A stretch of DNA of 64,000 nt. Source: Thunnus maccoyii. Taxonomy: Eukaryota; Chordata; Actinopteri; Scombriformes; Scombridae. The stretch spans positions 12,045,501 to 12,109,500 of the forward strand of contig NC_056551.1 in assembly GCF_910596095.1 (NCBI RefSeq), read 5' to 3'. Below are positions 14,586-26,915 of the stretch, piece by piece (within the stretch, counting starts at the first letter, position 1; each line of letters opens with the position of its first letter). The position numbers and the translations under genes are program-made. The notes below the pieces were generated by a model, which saw nothing but the letters and a program-made list of their open reading frames with translations, was not told where the DNA came from and made no database searches.

Positions 14586-15713
14586 ATTTAGAGGCAGAGT
14601 AGCAACATCATAGGATGGCAAATTACAAATCATTTAGACATTTCTTACTCCACAAAATAAATAAAATTAACTATTGCATCTGGTCGGCTGGCCCTTGGAG
14701 CAAATTAAAGGTTTGCAATCAGTTGTGAGGGATCATTATCTCTGTGCATCTGAAATCTGTAGCCATCACATCAACATTAATCAGTGGCAGTTGAGACGTC
14801 TAAGTGGGGTATGATAAGTTCAGTCAAATCAGTCAGTCAGGAGGACTAATGGCATAAATCTGGTGGATGCATATAGCAGAGAGCATGACTGTAACCAGTG
14901 TCGGGCCCAATTGTGCCGTCCACTTGGGAGACACCATGCTTGCAGCGAGGGAGCTGCCAAAGCTGCTCTGACAGGAGCTGCGTCAGAGACGGGAATCATG
15001 ACGCACTTGTGCCCTCTGGGGCCACAGGAAGTACTGACACTGTCTCCAGAAGGTCCAGTGAAAGGTACAGAGAAGCGTTGTGGACCATGCATCTAATCCT
15101 TAAGTTGTATCGTCTCACATATTTTCACAAAACCACTTAATTCAGTTTTCATGATAAATGACCATAAGAAAGGATGCTATACTGTATGAATAAGCAAACT
15201 CAGAATGTGTGGAGGGATGAGATAGGAACAAAGGCATTCATTAGTTGAGAGAAACTGCAGACTCTGCAGTCTCAAAGAATAAGAGAGAAAACCCTGCGGC
15301 AGCCTTGAGACTGTTAACATCAAGCGAAGCACTTTCCTTTGTATTTAATATTAGGTTTTTCTCTTCCTTTTTGTATTTATCACAGTATGGCAAGCACACA
15401 CCAATAAAATACTTAAGTAAAAATTATTATCATTTCCGAGTGCTTGTCTACATTTGTTACAATATCTCATAAGTTGCTCTGATCCAGTGATGCCAGGCAG
15501 TTTATTGAACGTTGCTTGTTGTCTGCTTTTATTTTTTCCAATCTTATTTAATAAGAGTAGTGTCACTCATAATAGTATTCTCAAGCATTAAAAAGAGTCC
15601 ATCCCAAGGGGTCAGTCACACAAAAAGGATTACTTGAGCTAAAAATTAAGCTTTGAGACAGGGCTGAAACAGCATTTAGGAAATACCAAAGGAACTTGCA
15701 GCCTAAAACCAGG

Positions 15714-15786
15714 CTTTTAGAATCTATGAATATGCAAACATTGTTCATTTCAAAAGTGAACCGCTGAACACAAGATGTCTCCTACT
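15714..15786 (+). mobile_element. Family A repeat, copy 3, left piece (split by an insertion)
   Basis: AGAATCTATGAATATGCAAA through AAGATGTCTCCTACT matches the internal part of the copy at 25141-25653. The match stops at the 8-mer CTCCTACT and resumes after the inserted element at 16591. Confidence 0.7.
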
Positions 15787-16590
15787 CAAGTGGCAACCTC
15801 CAGGGCTGAAAAATGAAGCCAACTGCAGTTCCTTGAATGGCCACTTGAGGCTGGCTCCAAAAGCGAATCAATCCCCATAGACCCCCATGTTAAAATGCCC
15901 AACTTTAAAGCAAAAATAAATGTTTACAGCCTGATACAAAAAACAGTTTTGGTCTCTGTAGCTAATTTCCCCATTCATGACAACTGTACGGAGGTTGAAT
16001 TTTTATATAACTTACCCATTTAAATTTTATTAAGGCTTAAAGTTACGCATAATTAAGGGCGTGGCCACTTTGAGTGACAGGTGGGTGCCGTCACAGGCAA
16101 GTCACTACCACGGCGACAACGTTGGTTAGGTAACGTTACCATGACATAACCCCAGATTCACAGAGTATAGGTGTAGCCATAGCCATTGCTATTTCAGTGT
16201 GTTTTCAGTTCATGAAAGTTAATTGTAACATTTTGGTTGCCTAAAAAAGTCTTGTTCAGTGTTTAGTTGTGCTAAAAGACCCTCTAAGGAGTTGGATGCT
16301 CAGTTTTTTTCCAGCAAGTACATTTTGTTTTTATGGTTTTAAGCCTGTTTTATGCTAGAGAAAATTAGCATCAGCATTATCACAGTAGACCATAGACTGT
16401 AAATGCACCGTGCTAACCAAAGCTAGCAGCTAGCAGCTAGCATAAGGGTCAGCTCCACCCTTTTGTCCAAATATGGTCACTTCTGGCTCAGTGACAGTCA
16501 AACTGCAAACTCGAGGCTTCAGAATGGGAGTCCACAAACCAATGGGTAATGTCACTCTGGCTATGTCCATTATTTTTTATACAGTCTATG
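15787..16590. mobile_element. 804-bp repeat, family B, nested inside family A with an 8-bp duplication
   Basis: The ends are CAAGTGGCAACCTCC and TTATACAGTCTATG. The same 8-mer CTCCTACT lies on both sides (15779-15786 and 16591-16598). The right end is a motif I recognise as very common in teleost genomes. An 8-bp duplication suggests a hAT-type element, but its terminal inverted repeats are weak. It is non-coding. Confidence 0.75.
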
Positions 16591-16885
16591 CTCCTACTTC
16601 ACTGAAAAGTCTATTGTACATGCACTGGAGTCTTCAAGTTTCTACATCACACTTTTGTAAGGTGAATACTAGACCAGGATAGCTCTAAACTAGTTGTGAT
16701 GTCACAAAACCTGCTTATAGGTACAGTATACCCCTTAAAGTGAGCACAGAGTAACTTTCCCCTTCAGCTGATGAGTGTAAAAATAGTCTTCTAGTGTCAA
16801 ACTCTGCACATACATCATTCTGCACAATGAAGCTCAAACATCCAACTGAAGTGGCAAGAAAAAAAAGTCGAGCAGGACATTACTG
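16591..16885 (+). mobile_element. Family A repeat, copy 3, right piece
   Basis: The sequence resumes with CTCCTACTTCACTG and continues through GTTGTGATGTCACAAA and CATCCAACTGAAGTG, collinear with the copy at 25141-25653. It is the second half of the split copy. Confidence 0.7.
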
Positions 16886-17743
16886 CTCTGTTCAAAGCTC
16901 TCCACATTGGGTCAGTTTGCTGGGTTGATATTTCAACTTTGTGTCATTGCAGATTTCAGCAACACAATATAACACTTTTAACCACCTCAGATGCTTTTCT
17001 TTCAAAGAGAGAAATTATTTTTGTGTTTACCAACCATGATAGAGGCCAAGGCTACAGTATGGAACAGCATCAAAGATAGTCAGCGTACTACTCGAAGGCA
17101 CTTTAGCTTAAGGGTTTTAACCTTTGTTAACAGGTTGGAGTCCCTAGTTACTATGCCACATTTTATAAACATTTATGAGACACACGTGTACCACTACATG
17201 TATTTCAAAGGGGGGGGAGAGCAAAGCAGCAGTATACTTACTGAAAAAGAATTGGTAAAATACCAAATACAAATTATTTATTCCCATTAAAACAACAACA
17301 TCTGTAAAAACATATTTTCAACCAGCAAGAAAAAAAAAACACAGGGAACTTGATTTTTGCGGATTGCCTAACCTGCACCACACTGTTGACAACACCAGTG
17401 ATGGTACCAATGGTACACTGTGTATGGATTATCCATTTAAAACTGATGAACAACTGGAGGCTGGGGTAACTGTTTATTAAGCAAAGCAGATAATGTGGGT
17501 AGCTATTAAGGTGTTACAGCATATAATTATGTAATAGCAGCTTTTTTTTCTCTACTTTTTGCCATGAACAGACAGGCCGCCCTCCACATTTGTGGTAATT
17601 AATAGCTCCCGGTTTTTATTCACCATGACACAGAGATGTGTGGGTATTCAATCAGTGGAACACTTAATACTATGTTAATTTTCCTGGATTTTTGTGGCAT
17701 TTCTGCTTTGTTGGATGATTTATGATGGAGGTACAAAGTAGAA

Positions 17744-17850
17744 TGGATTAGGAAAGCGGCATGTGGTGGCTGGATAGGAACCAAGGGCATTGTGGTTAAG
17801 TGGCATGTGCTCAGCCAACCGAGCCACCAGGATACCCCGAGGTAATCTTA
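17744..17850 (-). mobile_element. tRNA-derived SINE head fragment
   Basis: On the minus strand TGGCTCGGTTGGCTGAGC resembles an RNA polymerase III A box, and GGTTCCTATCC about 40 nt later resembles a decayed B box. I recognise the segment between them (CACATGCCACTTAACCACAA) from common fish SINEs. No 3' tail was resolved. Confidence 0.5.
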
Positions 17851-18461
17851 TTTTAACTAGGAGTAATTTAAATAGATTGTCATATCGCCATCTGGTGTGT
17901 GAGTGAAATACTTGCATCCGTGCTGCTGCCTGATGCAGTCAGCCATGCATGGTCAGGCATTAATCAGATTTAAAAAAAAAAAAAAAAAAGAAAGAAAGAA
18001 AAAAGTAAATCAATCTTTTCAAGCCTATCAAGCTACTCTTGTTCGACATAAGTGTTTTAGTTTGAATGTGATTAAGTGAGAATATCCTGTCAGGCTGCTA
18101 TAATCCAGACTCAACTACTCAAGAGTGAAATAATTACTATATTAATATACTCTCTCAGTCACTGCTCCTTATAGGGGGAATACATGTTATCTTATTTCTC
18201 CCAAAATGTCTAATCACAGCAGCTACAGTAGCATCCAGTGTATAATTCGTGTGTTTTGAGATTATAAAAATCACAGTATCTAACAATCTAAAAAGGGGGG
18301 ATTGGGACAGCAATGCTAATGTGTGCAGACATGTATGTTTTTGCTGATGCAGATAATGACAACATCCCTACCTTAAAGGCAGTGGCCCCTTTGTCCCAAA
18401 ATGACTCTCTTCCCTTCCCATCACATCACAAGCTGGCAGTAAAGGCAGACGCAACACGACC

Positions 18462-18486
18462 GTGTGTGTGTGTGTGTGTGTGTGTG
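18462..18486 (+). repeat. (GT)n microsatellite
   Basis: Uninterrupted GT run. A CA run follows at 18638-18674, giving an inverted GT/CA arrangement about 150 bp apart. Confidence 0.85.
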
Positions 18487-18637
18487 CACGTGTGTGCCAG
18501 TGGATGACGGTGTCTGTGTGTGTGCAGTTTCAATGAGCGTTTCCAATCTGCAGCTTTAATAGCTTGCCTAGTCTGTACGCAGCTGTGGCTGGCTGGAAGT
18601 CTCACCCTTAACACTGAGAGCAAAAACAGCTACAGTG

Positions 18638-18674
18638 GCACACACACACACACACAGACACACACACACACACT
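18638..18674 (+). repeat. (CA)n microsatellite with one interruption
   Basis: Two CA blocks separated by a single GA. Confidence 0.85.
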
Positions 18675-19397
18675 CCCCCAGTCCCATCCCTGCATGTGTT
18701 AACGCTTCTTCTCACTGCTCCTTCCCCCAGTCGCGCTTTAAAAATCCCCCCTCCCTCCTTTTCCCCTCTCTGTCTCACTCGTACATAGACATGTGCACGC
18801 CCCATTCAACTGACCAAAAACAACGTCACACATGCAGAAAACAGACATGCGTGGCTGCTTTCATTTAAATTGGCTGTGTAAATCTGTTGAGCAGTGATGT
18901 GTAAATCATTACATCATAGATTAGCTTTTTTTTTTCTCTCCTCCAAATGCAATTCCTGAGCAGAGCAAACAGAAAGAAGATGATTTACTGTTTTTGCCGA
19001 CAGAGGCGATGATCCATACATCTTTCCATTCCACATTTATATGGACCTCTTGATTTTGTCTCTCACTGAGCCACTAGTGCTTCTCAATCATTTCTTTCTC
19101 CTCGGTATTATTATTTGTAACTTTCCTCCAGCATCTAGAAACTAGATTGTCATATTCCTGGACAGACCTCGCGTACAAGCATCCCTCTGCTCTCTTCACC
19201 TCTTCTAAATCCCTGACCAGAGGACTCAAATTAAATCAGCGCCGTGGTTTTAGCGAGGTTACATCAGCAGCAGGCAATAGCCATTCTCCGTTCGACACTG
19301 GGATGGTGGCACAGGACGGAGGAGAGGACAGAAAGAAAGAGACACTAAGTGTGCATGAGTGAGAAGAGAAAGCAGAACGCAGGCTCTGTTCCACTCT

Positions 19398-19410
19398 GTT
19401 GCCTAGCAAC
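19398..19410. promoter_or_regulatory. Canonical RFX X-box (GTTGCCTAGCAAC)
   Basis: This perfect palindromic X-box is the consensus for RFX factors, which drive ciliary and MHC genes. It lies inside the large intron of the unassigned coiled-coil gene, in a CpG-richer stretch (19130-19480). No promoter or exon next to it was found. Confidence 0.4.
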
Positions 19411-19601
19411 GCTTGCTCGCTGCCTGTTCCCCTCCTCGCTGTCGATGCATTACTCTCGCAGTGAATTGGTTTTCAGGCATGACATGTAGCCCTGTGAGAC
19501 CGGGGGTTAAGGAACAGATGGAAAGTGGATTGGGCAGAAATATGTGATGACCCCTTTAAATATGTAAATGGCTGAAGGCAAAGAGTCATGTAACCACTTA
19601 A

Positions 19602-20243
19602 AGGTATACTATGCAGGAAGTGTGTGCCCTCTGCCTGTATTTTCTTATTTACTTATTATTTTGCTGTGTGCAGGACACTTCTGGGTGTCAGCCTTTGGGC
19701 AGTGAGTGTGAAGCCCCCCCACCAATAACAGCATGCAGGGTGTGAGGTCAGGACTTGTAGCATAGCAACCAGCTTACATCGCTGTCTCCGTCTCTCTCCT
19801 CTGCTCTGCTCTGCTCTCTGTCTCTGTGTCATATATGTATACAGAGCTGCAGGTCTGTGCGTCTGCTTGAACGAGGGCGGGGCTGAGCTACACACACACA
19901 GAGCAGAGAGGCCACATTGGACAGGATGAAGCTCTGCTTCACATAAAATCCAGCAATGCGGCACCTTCCTGCAGGGCTGTGCGGAGGTGAGTACTTGCTT
20001 ATTTATGCTTTTGAACGTAACCACCATGAAACAATCAGAAAATAACGTTTAATTTATCTAAATTACAGCTTTGTTCTCGTGTTCTCCCCAATGCCACTCG
20101 CTCTCTTCATTCACTCTCTAGCTCACTTGACCACCACTGCTCTCTTTTTCTCTCTCTCTCTCTCTCTCTGAGCCAGGTAGGAGGGGCCAACTTTGAAAGC
20201 TGTGTTTACAAACGCCAACCAACAAATCCTGCATAGTATACCT
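19602..20243. mobile_element. TTAA-flanked MITE with 17-bp perfect terminal inverted repeats
   Basis: The left end AGGTATACTATGCAGGA (19602-19618) is the exact reverse complement of the right end at 20227-20243, and both ends are flanked by TTAA. A TTAA target points to the piggyBac or Kolobok superfamilies. The 642-bp interior holds a CT-rich simple repeat and an accidental minus-strand open frame of 123 codons with no recognisable domain. Confidence 0.8.
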
Positions 20244-20439
20244 TTAAACATGCTGCTATCTTTGTAACACGTCAGGGCCTCCCCTCTTTATCAACTTTGT
20301 GGGTTTGAAACACTGAAATGAGTTTTCAGAAGTGTTGCTGTCCTCTTCTGGCCATATTTGTAAAAGGTTGGAAATGGAATAAAGGGCAGACATATCCAAA
20401 GATCTGGGATGGTTTTAACATTTTCTTTACACCTGATGA

Positions 20440-21318
20440 TGCGTCTCTAAATGTTTAAATTTGCTGACGACACAACAGTGGTAGGGGTAACCTCATGTGA
20501 CTGGTGCTGTCTCCATGACTTGGAACTGAACATCCCCAAAACTAAAGAGCTGGTGGTCAACTTTCAGACAGATGGTAAGCTCTCCCGCCACTGACCATCA
20601 ATGGCTTGGAGGTGAAAAGAGCGGGAAGCCTTCCGTTTCTCGGAAGGGGGATGCATCATCATCAAAAAAGCCCACCAAAGACTCTTTTTCCTGTGCCAGT
20701 TCAAAAGGTTTGCGGTGTCCAGAGAGGGGATAGTGCAGTTCTACAGAGCTGCAATAGAAAGTGTTCTTTATATCTGTGCGTATGGCAACTTCACAGCTCA
20801 GCAGAGGAAGCAGCTGGACAGAATTGTTTGCTCCGCCTCAAAAATCATCAGCTGCAAACTCACCCCACATCTACAAGACGCATATTCAGCACAAAGGTCT
20901 AAAAATAATACAGGACTCTATGCACCCTGCCAACCCCCTCTTAATAACTCTCCCCTCAGGAAAAAAGTCTCAGGCCCATCAAAACTAAGACATCCCGTTT
21001 CATCTACAGCACTTACTGCACAACCATCCAATTACTAAATGGCTCCCCAATTCTGCATCAGCACTTTACAAAAGAAAAACACTACTGTATTTTAATGCAC
21101 CTAACACTTTATTCTTATTTTCCTCTTGGAATGTTAATATCTTACATCCACTGATCTATGTAATGTTTTATGTGGTGGGGGTTATTTGTGTTTTTTTTAT
21201 TATTATTGTTATGTGTCTTGACTGTAATGTTGTGATTGTTTGTTGTTCCGTCATGAGCACACTGAGACTATAACTAAGTTGTACTGTATGGCGATAAAGT
21301 ATTGAATCTTGAATCTTG
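20440..21318 (+). mobile_element. 5'-truncated non-LTR retrotransposon (CR1/L2/Rex-like), dead
   Basis: Contains the reverse-transcriptase active-site motif FADDTTVVG at about 20460, followed in several frames by the typical downstream stretches (LELNIPKTKELVVNF, KKAHQRLFFLCQFKRF-like, YGNFTAQQRKQLDRIV). Frameshifts break the reading frame. The 3' end closes with a short tandem GAATCTTGAATCTTG (21304-21318), as CR1/L2-type elements often do. The exact clade is not assigned. Confidence 0.75.
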
Positions 21319-22778
21319 TATGACACCTGGTTTTTCTGGAGGCTAACAAATTAGATGTTGTACTAAAAATACAAAATGAGGATGTATTGTTAAATATGTG
21401 CATATCACAAAATAAACCATAAGCTAAAACGTTTTAAAAAATATACAATTTCTTGTTTCACTTCACTGAACCATTTTGTTGTTTTTATCCCAAAAAAGAG
21501 TAACAAGCAAGGAAACATGGCTTTAAAAAAAACAACAGCAGACAGGTGTACATCTGTTAGATTCAGGTGAGGTAAAAGATTATTGAAAACAAGGGATTTA
21601 TAGTCAGAAACACAAAACTCTCTACTTAACAAATGTTATGACCAGAGAACATGAATGTGCACAACACAGCTGGAATGACATTAAGTAACTTTCAGCACTA
21701 ACAATGGTGATCGTGCTGGACAGCAAACACAGATGTTGAAATGACATCATAGTTTTGTTATATGGTCATAGCATGGTTAGGAAAATAAAGAATGAACTCC
21801 TGCCTGTGTGCTTCATGCAAATACAGTGACTTTACCAGTGATAAGACATTCAATGAGGTGTAACTCTCTCTTACACTACAGGAAAACAATTTAAATTCTT
21901 TGAATGCTAGCAATTCGAAGTGCGAATTTGAAATGTTTTATATGTATAAAAAAAAGTCATTTAATTTAAAAGGTGTGCATCACAATTAATGTAGAGTGCA
22001 TATTAATGCACTGTGTATTCCAACTCATGTGTTGTAAAGAAAGTATCAGAAAACAAACTGCAGAGACAGAAAGTCCAACAGTTGAGAGGTGAGAGTGGAG
22101 GAAGGTTCATAACTCAAAAAACTGTAACATAAGATCATAATGATGTGTAATGAAGATATATCAGATTAGGGTGAGCAATTGTTCCTTTTTTCTAAGGACA
22201 GTCCATAAATTTGGTGCTTTGTTCTCAGATTTCCTCCTCTCCTGTGGACTAGTAACATAGAACGTCTGTTTTATTGCACTACCAGGATAATTTTATCAAG
22301 GCTAATAGGAATGTAGCCTTGTATAGATAAGATTATTATAGGAACATTGTGTGTGGTTATTATAATGGATAATCAAATTTAAAGCCCTCTACTATACATT
22401 ACTTGCACATTATTATCAGTGCATCAACCATGCATTTGTATAATGAATCAAAGACAATTCAGTGCATTTTACTGTGTACTTTTGCATAGTGGCTTTGTTG
22501 CATTTATTTTTCTGAAAAGCGGAGCAACTGTATATATTCTGTTCATACTCTTTCATTCTGGTAGCCTTCAACAACCACAGATTCAATGAGAGTTTAACTG
22601 CATGCCTATCAAAGACTCAAAGAAGCTTTAGTTGTTGAACAAAATATTTCTACATCTTTGTTAAATGGCATGTTCACATTGTATAAAGTGTATTAATAAT
22701 AGACTCATTTCTCCTCAGCAAGTTTTATCTTGGCTGTAGTAGCAGTAGTAGTAACACAGGCCTACAGTATGAGTGTAC

Positions 22779-22922
22779 CTTGCCCTTGGTGTGCAGGTGG
22801 TGATGGCGTACGTTCCTGGCAGCGATCATAGCCAGCTGTCTCTGGATCCACTGTAACTCCATCTGAGACTGCCTCAGCAGCTCCCCCACATTAGCACTGG
22901 ACGTGTGATCCCGCATTATCAC
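22779..22922 (-). CDS. Coding exon of an unassigned coiled-coil gene (RIMBP-like candidate), upstream exon
   Basis: Minus-strand exon of exactly 48 codons, flanked by a pyrimidine/CAG acceptor (TTGCAG) and a GTACAC donor, both in phase 0. It encodes VIMRDHTSSANVGELLRQSQ followed by MELQWIQRQLAMIAARNVRH. The ELLRQSQxELxxIQRQLA pattern looks helical and resembles, from memory, the RLLRESQREVLRLQRQIAL segment near the N terminus of RIM-binding protein 1 (TSPOAP1). RIMBP2 lies in the same human chromosome band as PUS1 and NOC4L, which supports a rimbp2 guess without proving it. A Met at codon 3 could be an alternative start. No earlier exon was found between here and noc4l. Confidence 0.6.
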
Positions 22923-23981
22923 CTGCAATAACCACACAACCAGAGATTACACACACTGCAAACCTCACGCTGTCCTCGCACCTCTACGCAAGCATACACA
23001 CTGAAACACACACGCACACACACAAACATGCATACAATACACTCTGACAAGTATCCAAATGCATTCACAAGTGCTATAGAGTAAATGCAAGGTAAAACTA
23101 GTTCAGATTTATTCCTTAATCCATAAAATTTCACATGAAAGTACTGCATTTTGCACATACATTGTAGAATGAAATGCATGTAAACGTTTTGCAAGATTTT
23201 ATATGATTAATATTCCATTCGAGTAACGATATATTTTTTTCTGTTTTCAGTTTTTTGTTCGGAAACCCAGAAAGATATATACCAAATCCATTAGCAAGAA
23301 AAGCTTTAATTTACAAACCACCATCATTTCAAGCAACTAATAACAGGAAGTGTACATGTTCAACAGTTATTAAATGACAAAATAGACAATCATAGAAATG
23401 TTCCAATAAAATGCGTATGAGGTTTAATTTTATATTATTATCACAAATTTCATGTAGACTGAGTTGACCTGAAACAAATCTGTTTAATGTATAAAGCAAA
23501 AAATATAAACACATAATAATTGCAATGAAAGAACAAAGAATGCATGACACTAGTGAATCTAGCGAAGAGCGCTTTGGCACTTACTGTACAATTCCTTCAT
23601 CTTCTTTCATAAAGTTACATAACTTGTTTGTAACTTTGCAGTTCTTTTTTAGATACATAATCAATCCCTGACGGCAAAATCAGCCACTCTATTTAACACT
23701 GTTGCCCCCTGCTTCAGTTCATCTATGTGTATGTGTGGGTGCTGACCGGGATGATTGGTATATACATGCGTGTGCCAATGTGCATGTGTATGAGTGTGTT
23801 CAGTGAGAGAGAGAGAGCTCCACTCAGTTACATAAGAGAGGATTACTGTAACACAGCAACACAATAAGGGGCGGGTGGGGGGGGTGAGCATTGAGAAAAC
23901 ATCAGCTTTTATCAGTCGGTGCTAAATCCCCATCTATGTTGTCCTGCTTTGTACCTTTGCACGCACACATATTACACGTGC

Positions 23982-24006
23982 TCACACACACACACACACA
24001 CACACA
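23982..24006 (+). repeat. (CA)n microsatellite
   Basis: Uninterrupted CA run in non-coding DNA upstream of the exon at 22779-22922. Confidence 0.85.
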
Positions 24007-25140
24007 TACGAATGATGTATTCGCAGTAACTACAATACAGAACACTAACACGTGGAAGGTTAAGAAGGTTAATGCTGCTTGTACTTCAGGAGATTTGACT
24101 TATCTGACTCTGCTGCTGCATCATAATAAATACTCAAACAGCTGACTTTACTCATCTGTTTGCCTGAAATTTTAGAATGATGCGTGTGTATGGAATAAAA
24201 AAAGAACTGCAGAACTTTTTTTTTTTTAATGAACTATTTTTGATTAGTGGCACTCAAAAAAGTGACCTGCTTTTGAGTTTCTATCAACAACTAAGTATAA
24301 ATAATTAATAGTCAAAGAAGGAATAAGGGTGATATGTTTTCATATTTGCTTTTTCACAGAGCTAAGTGAGAAAAAAAACTGTAGAATTAATCAGCTCTTT
24401 CTTCCTCTGACTCTCTCAAAGCCTCAGCCAAATGCTCAAGCAGCCTCTCTGTGCTGACTCACCTTGGACAGCTTCTATTTCCTTGCAGGGGGGACTGTGG
24501 AGGATGAGCACGGACACAAACAACAACAACACACAAGGCTCAGGAGTCCTTATGCAGGAGATTTATGCAAATATGTCCAATCCTGCCAAGCCCTCTATGG
24601 ACCTACAGTGCTGCCAAAGCATCTCTCTCACAGAGTTATCAAAGTGAGAGGAGAGAGCTGTGCCAAAGTCATTATACAGGCATGGATGGGGTTTCTCATT
24701 TGCTACCTATTAGGTTACCTATCAACCTATTGCCAAGATAAATTTCATGATATTACTGCTTTATTGCAAAGTATAACTCGTTCTGAAGAAGACACCAACT
24801 CAGCTTGATTCTCAGCTAACAACTCGTGATCGTTGCACTGTTTGCATATAAGTGCATTATACCTAATTAAAGAGACGGATCCTATTAGATGCCACCAGAA
24901 CAAGCTGGGTTCAGTTACTGGGCCATTGAATAATGTTGGAAAAATGTGCTCTTATAAAAAATAATTTACAGAGGTAGCTCCACACATGTACTTTTTCTGC
25001 AGTGGAGAGTTTCAGCAACTGGGTAGAGCTTTGTAAATATGCAGGGTGTATATCCTCAAAAAGGACCAAAAATATATATCTAAATAAATGATGTTGCACA
25101 TGAAAAACTGCACAATTTCAGTGTTCATGAATATTCTTAA

Positions 25141-25653
25141 ATATCCCCTCCAGTCATGTTTTAAGACATATAAAAATACACTACTTGGAATAATAAATTG
25201 TGTCTAATAAGGTTTTTTTTTATTACCTGGTTAAAAAAATCTTACAACGGCATCTCCTCCTTCGCCTTAATTTAAAAAAAAAAAAAAAAACAGAATCTAT
25301 GAATATGCAAATATATTTCATTTCAAAAGTTTAACTGCTGGATAAAAGATGTCTCCTACTTTACTGTACAGTCCATTCTCAGTATATGTGCACAGGATGT
25401 TTCAAGTTTCCAAATCACACTTCTATAAATTGCACACTGGGCCATGATTGGCTAAAAACTAGCTGTGATGTCACAAATCATGCTAATAGGTTCGCCCTTT
25501 AAACTCAGATTTAAGGTGAGCACAGAGAAACGTTCAGCAGATGAATGTGAAAACTGTCTTCTAGTGTCAAACCCTGCACATACATCATACTGAAGCTCAA
25601 ACATCCAACTAAACAAACAAGCAGAAAAACACATTTTTGATTGGAGGAGGACT
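25141..25653 (+). mobile_element. Short TTAA-type repeat, family A, copy 2 (most complete)
   Basis: TTAA precedes the left end (25137-25140) and follows the right end (25654-25657). The ends ATATCCCCTCCAGTC and TTGGAGGAGGACT are imperfect inverted repeats. This copy keeps the uninterrupted sequence GATGTCTCCTACTTTACTG, which serves as the empty site for the nested insertion at 15787-16590. Confidence 0.65.
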
Positions 25654-26915
25654 TTAACATGCATACAGTTCAATATTGTTTGGTCACAAATATCACTTAA
25701 AAAAGATTATTACCCTTCTAACTGATGTTCTTCAGTTTCTCTCATCCTCTTGACAGTGATCCTCTAATTTGCTGGCTTCTCACCTTCTGGATTTTGCCAG
25801 ATTCTGGTGCCATGTGCCCGCCTTGTAATCCTCAATAAAAATAAGCCTAACAAATTTTATAAAGAGATAAATACGGCTTAAAAAGCAAGAACTGCTGGGA
25901 TGCTGTACATTACTGCACTGCGTAAAGATAGCTTCAGATGTGTTTAGCTCCTTAGCAAGTCTGGCTGTCTGTAAATACATTTCTGGACAGCTTCTCCCTG
26001 GTATGACTTGCTCTTTTGAAACAGAAGTCAGATGATTCAGATTTTTCTCTCACTGCGTTCTTGTACCCGAGCCTGCCTGCTGTGTGACCATATGGCACAC
26101 TTAACAAGAGGATGAAATATGAACAGAAGATGGGAAAAGAGCATTTAAGGATAACCTCTCACCTGTAAATGGGATATTAGGGGATAACTAACCTCATGGT
26201 GTCGAGAGTCTTCACGGCTGAAGACGCTACTTGATCTGAAAGGAATGAACACTTAAAGCAGGATTGTATGAATTTCTGGCCATTCAGGGTCAGTCCTGAC
26301 ATACAATATTCACCTGCTTTGGCTAACTTGTAATCAAACATCGGCCTATTCACAAATCCAGCAGACACCTAGAAACATTGGCATTCATATGGGGTCGTTT
26401 TCGTGGCCACCTGATGAATGTAGAGTCCAATATTCATGCTCCTGTTAGCTGTTTCAAAGAAGAAAACAAGTAGACGCATTATTTCATGACTATAGGACAG
26501 TAAGTCATAACTATGAGATAACCCTCACTTATGTTTTTCTTTGGTGAATGCACATTCAAAAGTTCTGGCATCCACCAACTCCTCAGATAAATGAATGAGC
26601 ATTTAGATGTTTGACTTTCCTCAGCAGCTAGTTAGAGACTTCAACTGTCTGCTGTAAGCTGCCAGGCAGGTAGCATACAAAGGGTTTGGTGAGGCTTTTT
26701 ACTGAAAACAGCTACTGGACGAGAGCAGTGAGACTGAACCATACAGTAAATGTAGCGTAAAAAAAAAGAGGCTCAACAGTTAGTAATAAATCTGTGTTCA
26801 TCATATGTTATTTAGATTTAGCATCTAAATGTCATATAAACTATATTCTATTTATTTGTTACTGACTTCCTTTAACATAATGAGATGTAGTCAGGTTTGA
26901 GCTTTGTATAATATT

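Larger units (their letters stand above)
11084..22778. other. Large presumed intron of the coiled-coil gene
   Basis: The 11.7 kb between the two 144-nt minus-strand exons contains family A, B and C repeats, a SINE head, microsatellites, a TTAA-type MITE and a LINE fragment. A GC-rich stretch open on both strands (14829-15096) has no convincing splice sites. No other exon was supported. Confidence 0.45.
22923..26915. other. Non-coding stretch between the coiled-coil exon and noc4l
   Basis: Contains a CA repeat and the family A copy at 25141-25653. The 5' exon(s) and promoter of the coiled-coil gene should lie here if it does not overlap noc4l, but I could not find them. Confidence 0.45.

Noticed and set aside
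14829..15096. GC-rich patch with open frames of 77-88 codons on both strands
   Set aside because: No supported acceptor or donor at the ends, no familiar domain, and open on both strands, which suggests composition and not coding.
19656..20027. Minus-strand 123-codon open frame
   Set aside because: It lies wholly within the TTAA-flanked MITE and shows no transposase or other domain.
24432..24808. Overlapping plus-strand open frames of 71 and 114 codons
   Set aside because: No domain, no splice context and no similarity to neighbouring genes recognised.
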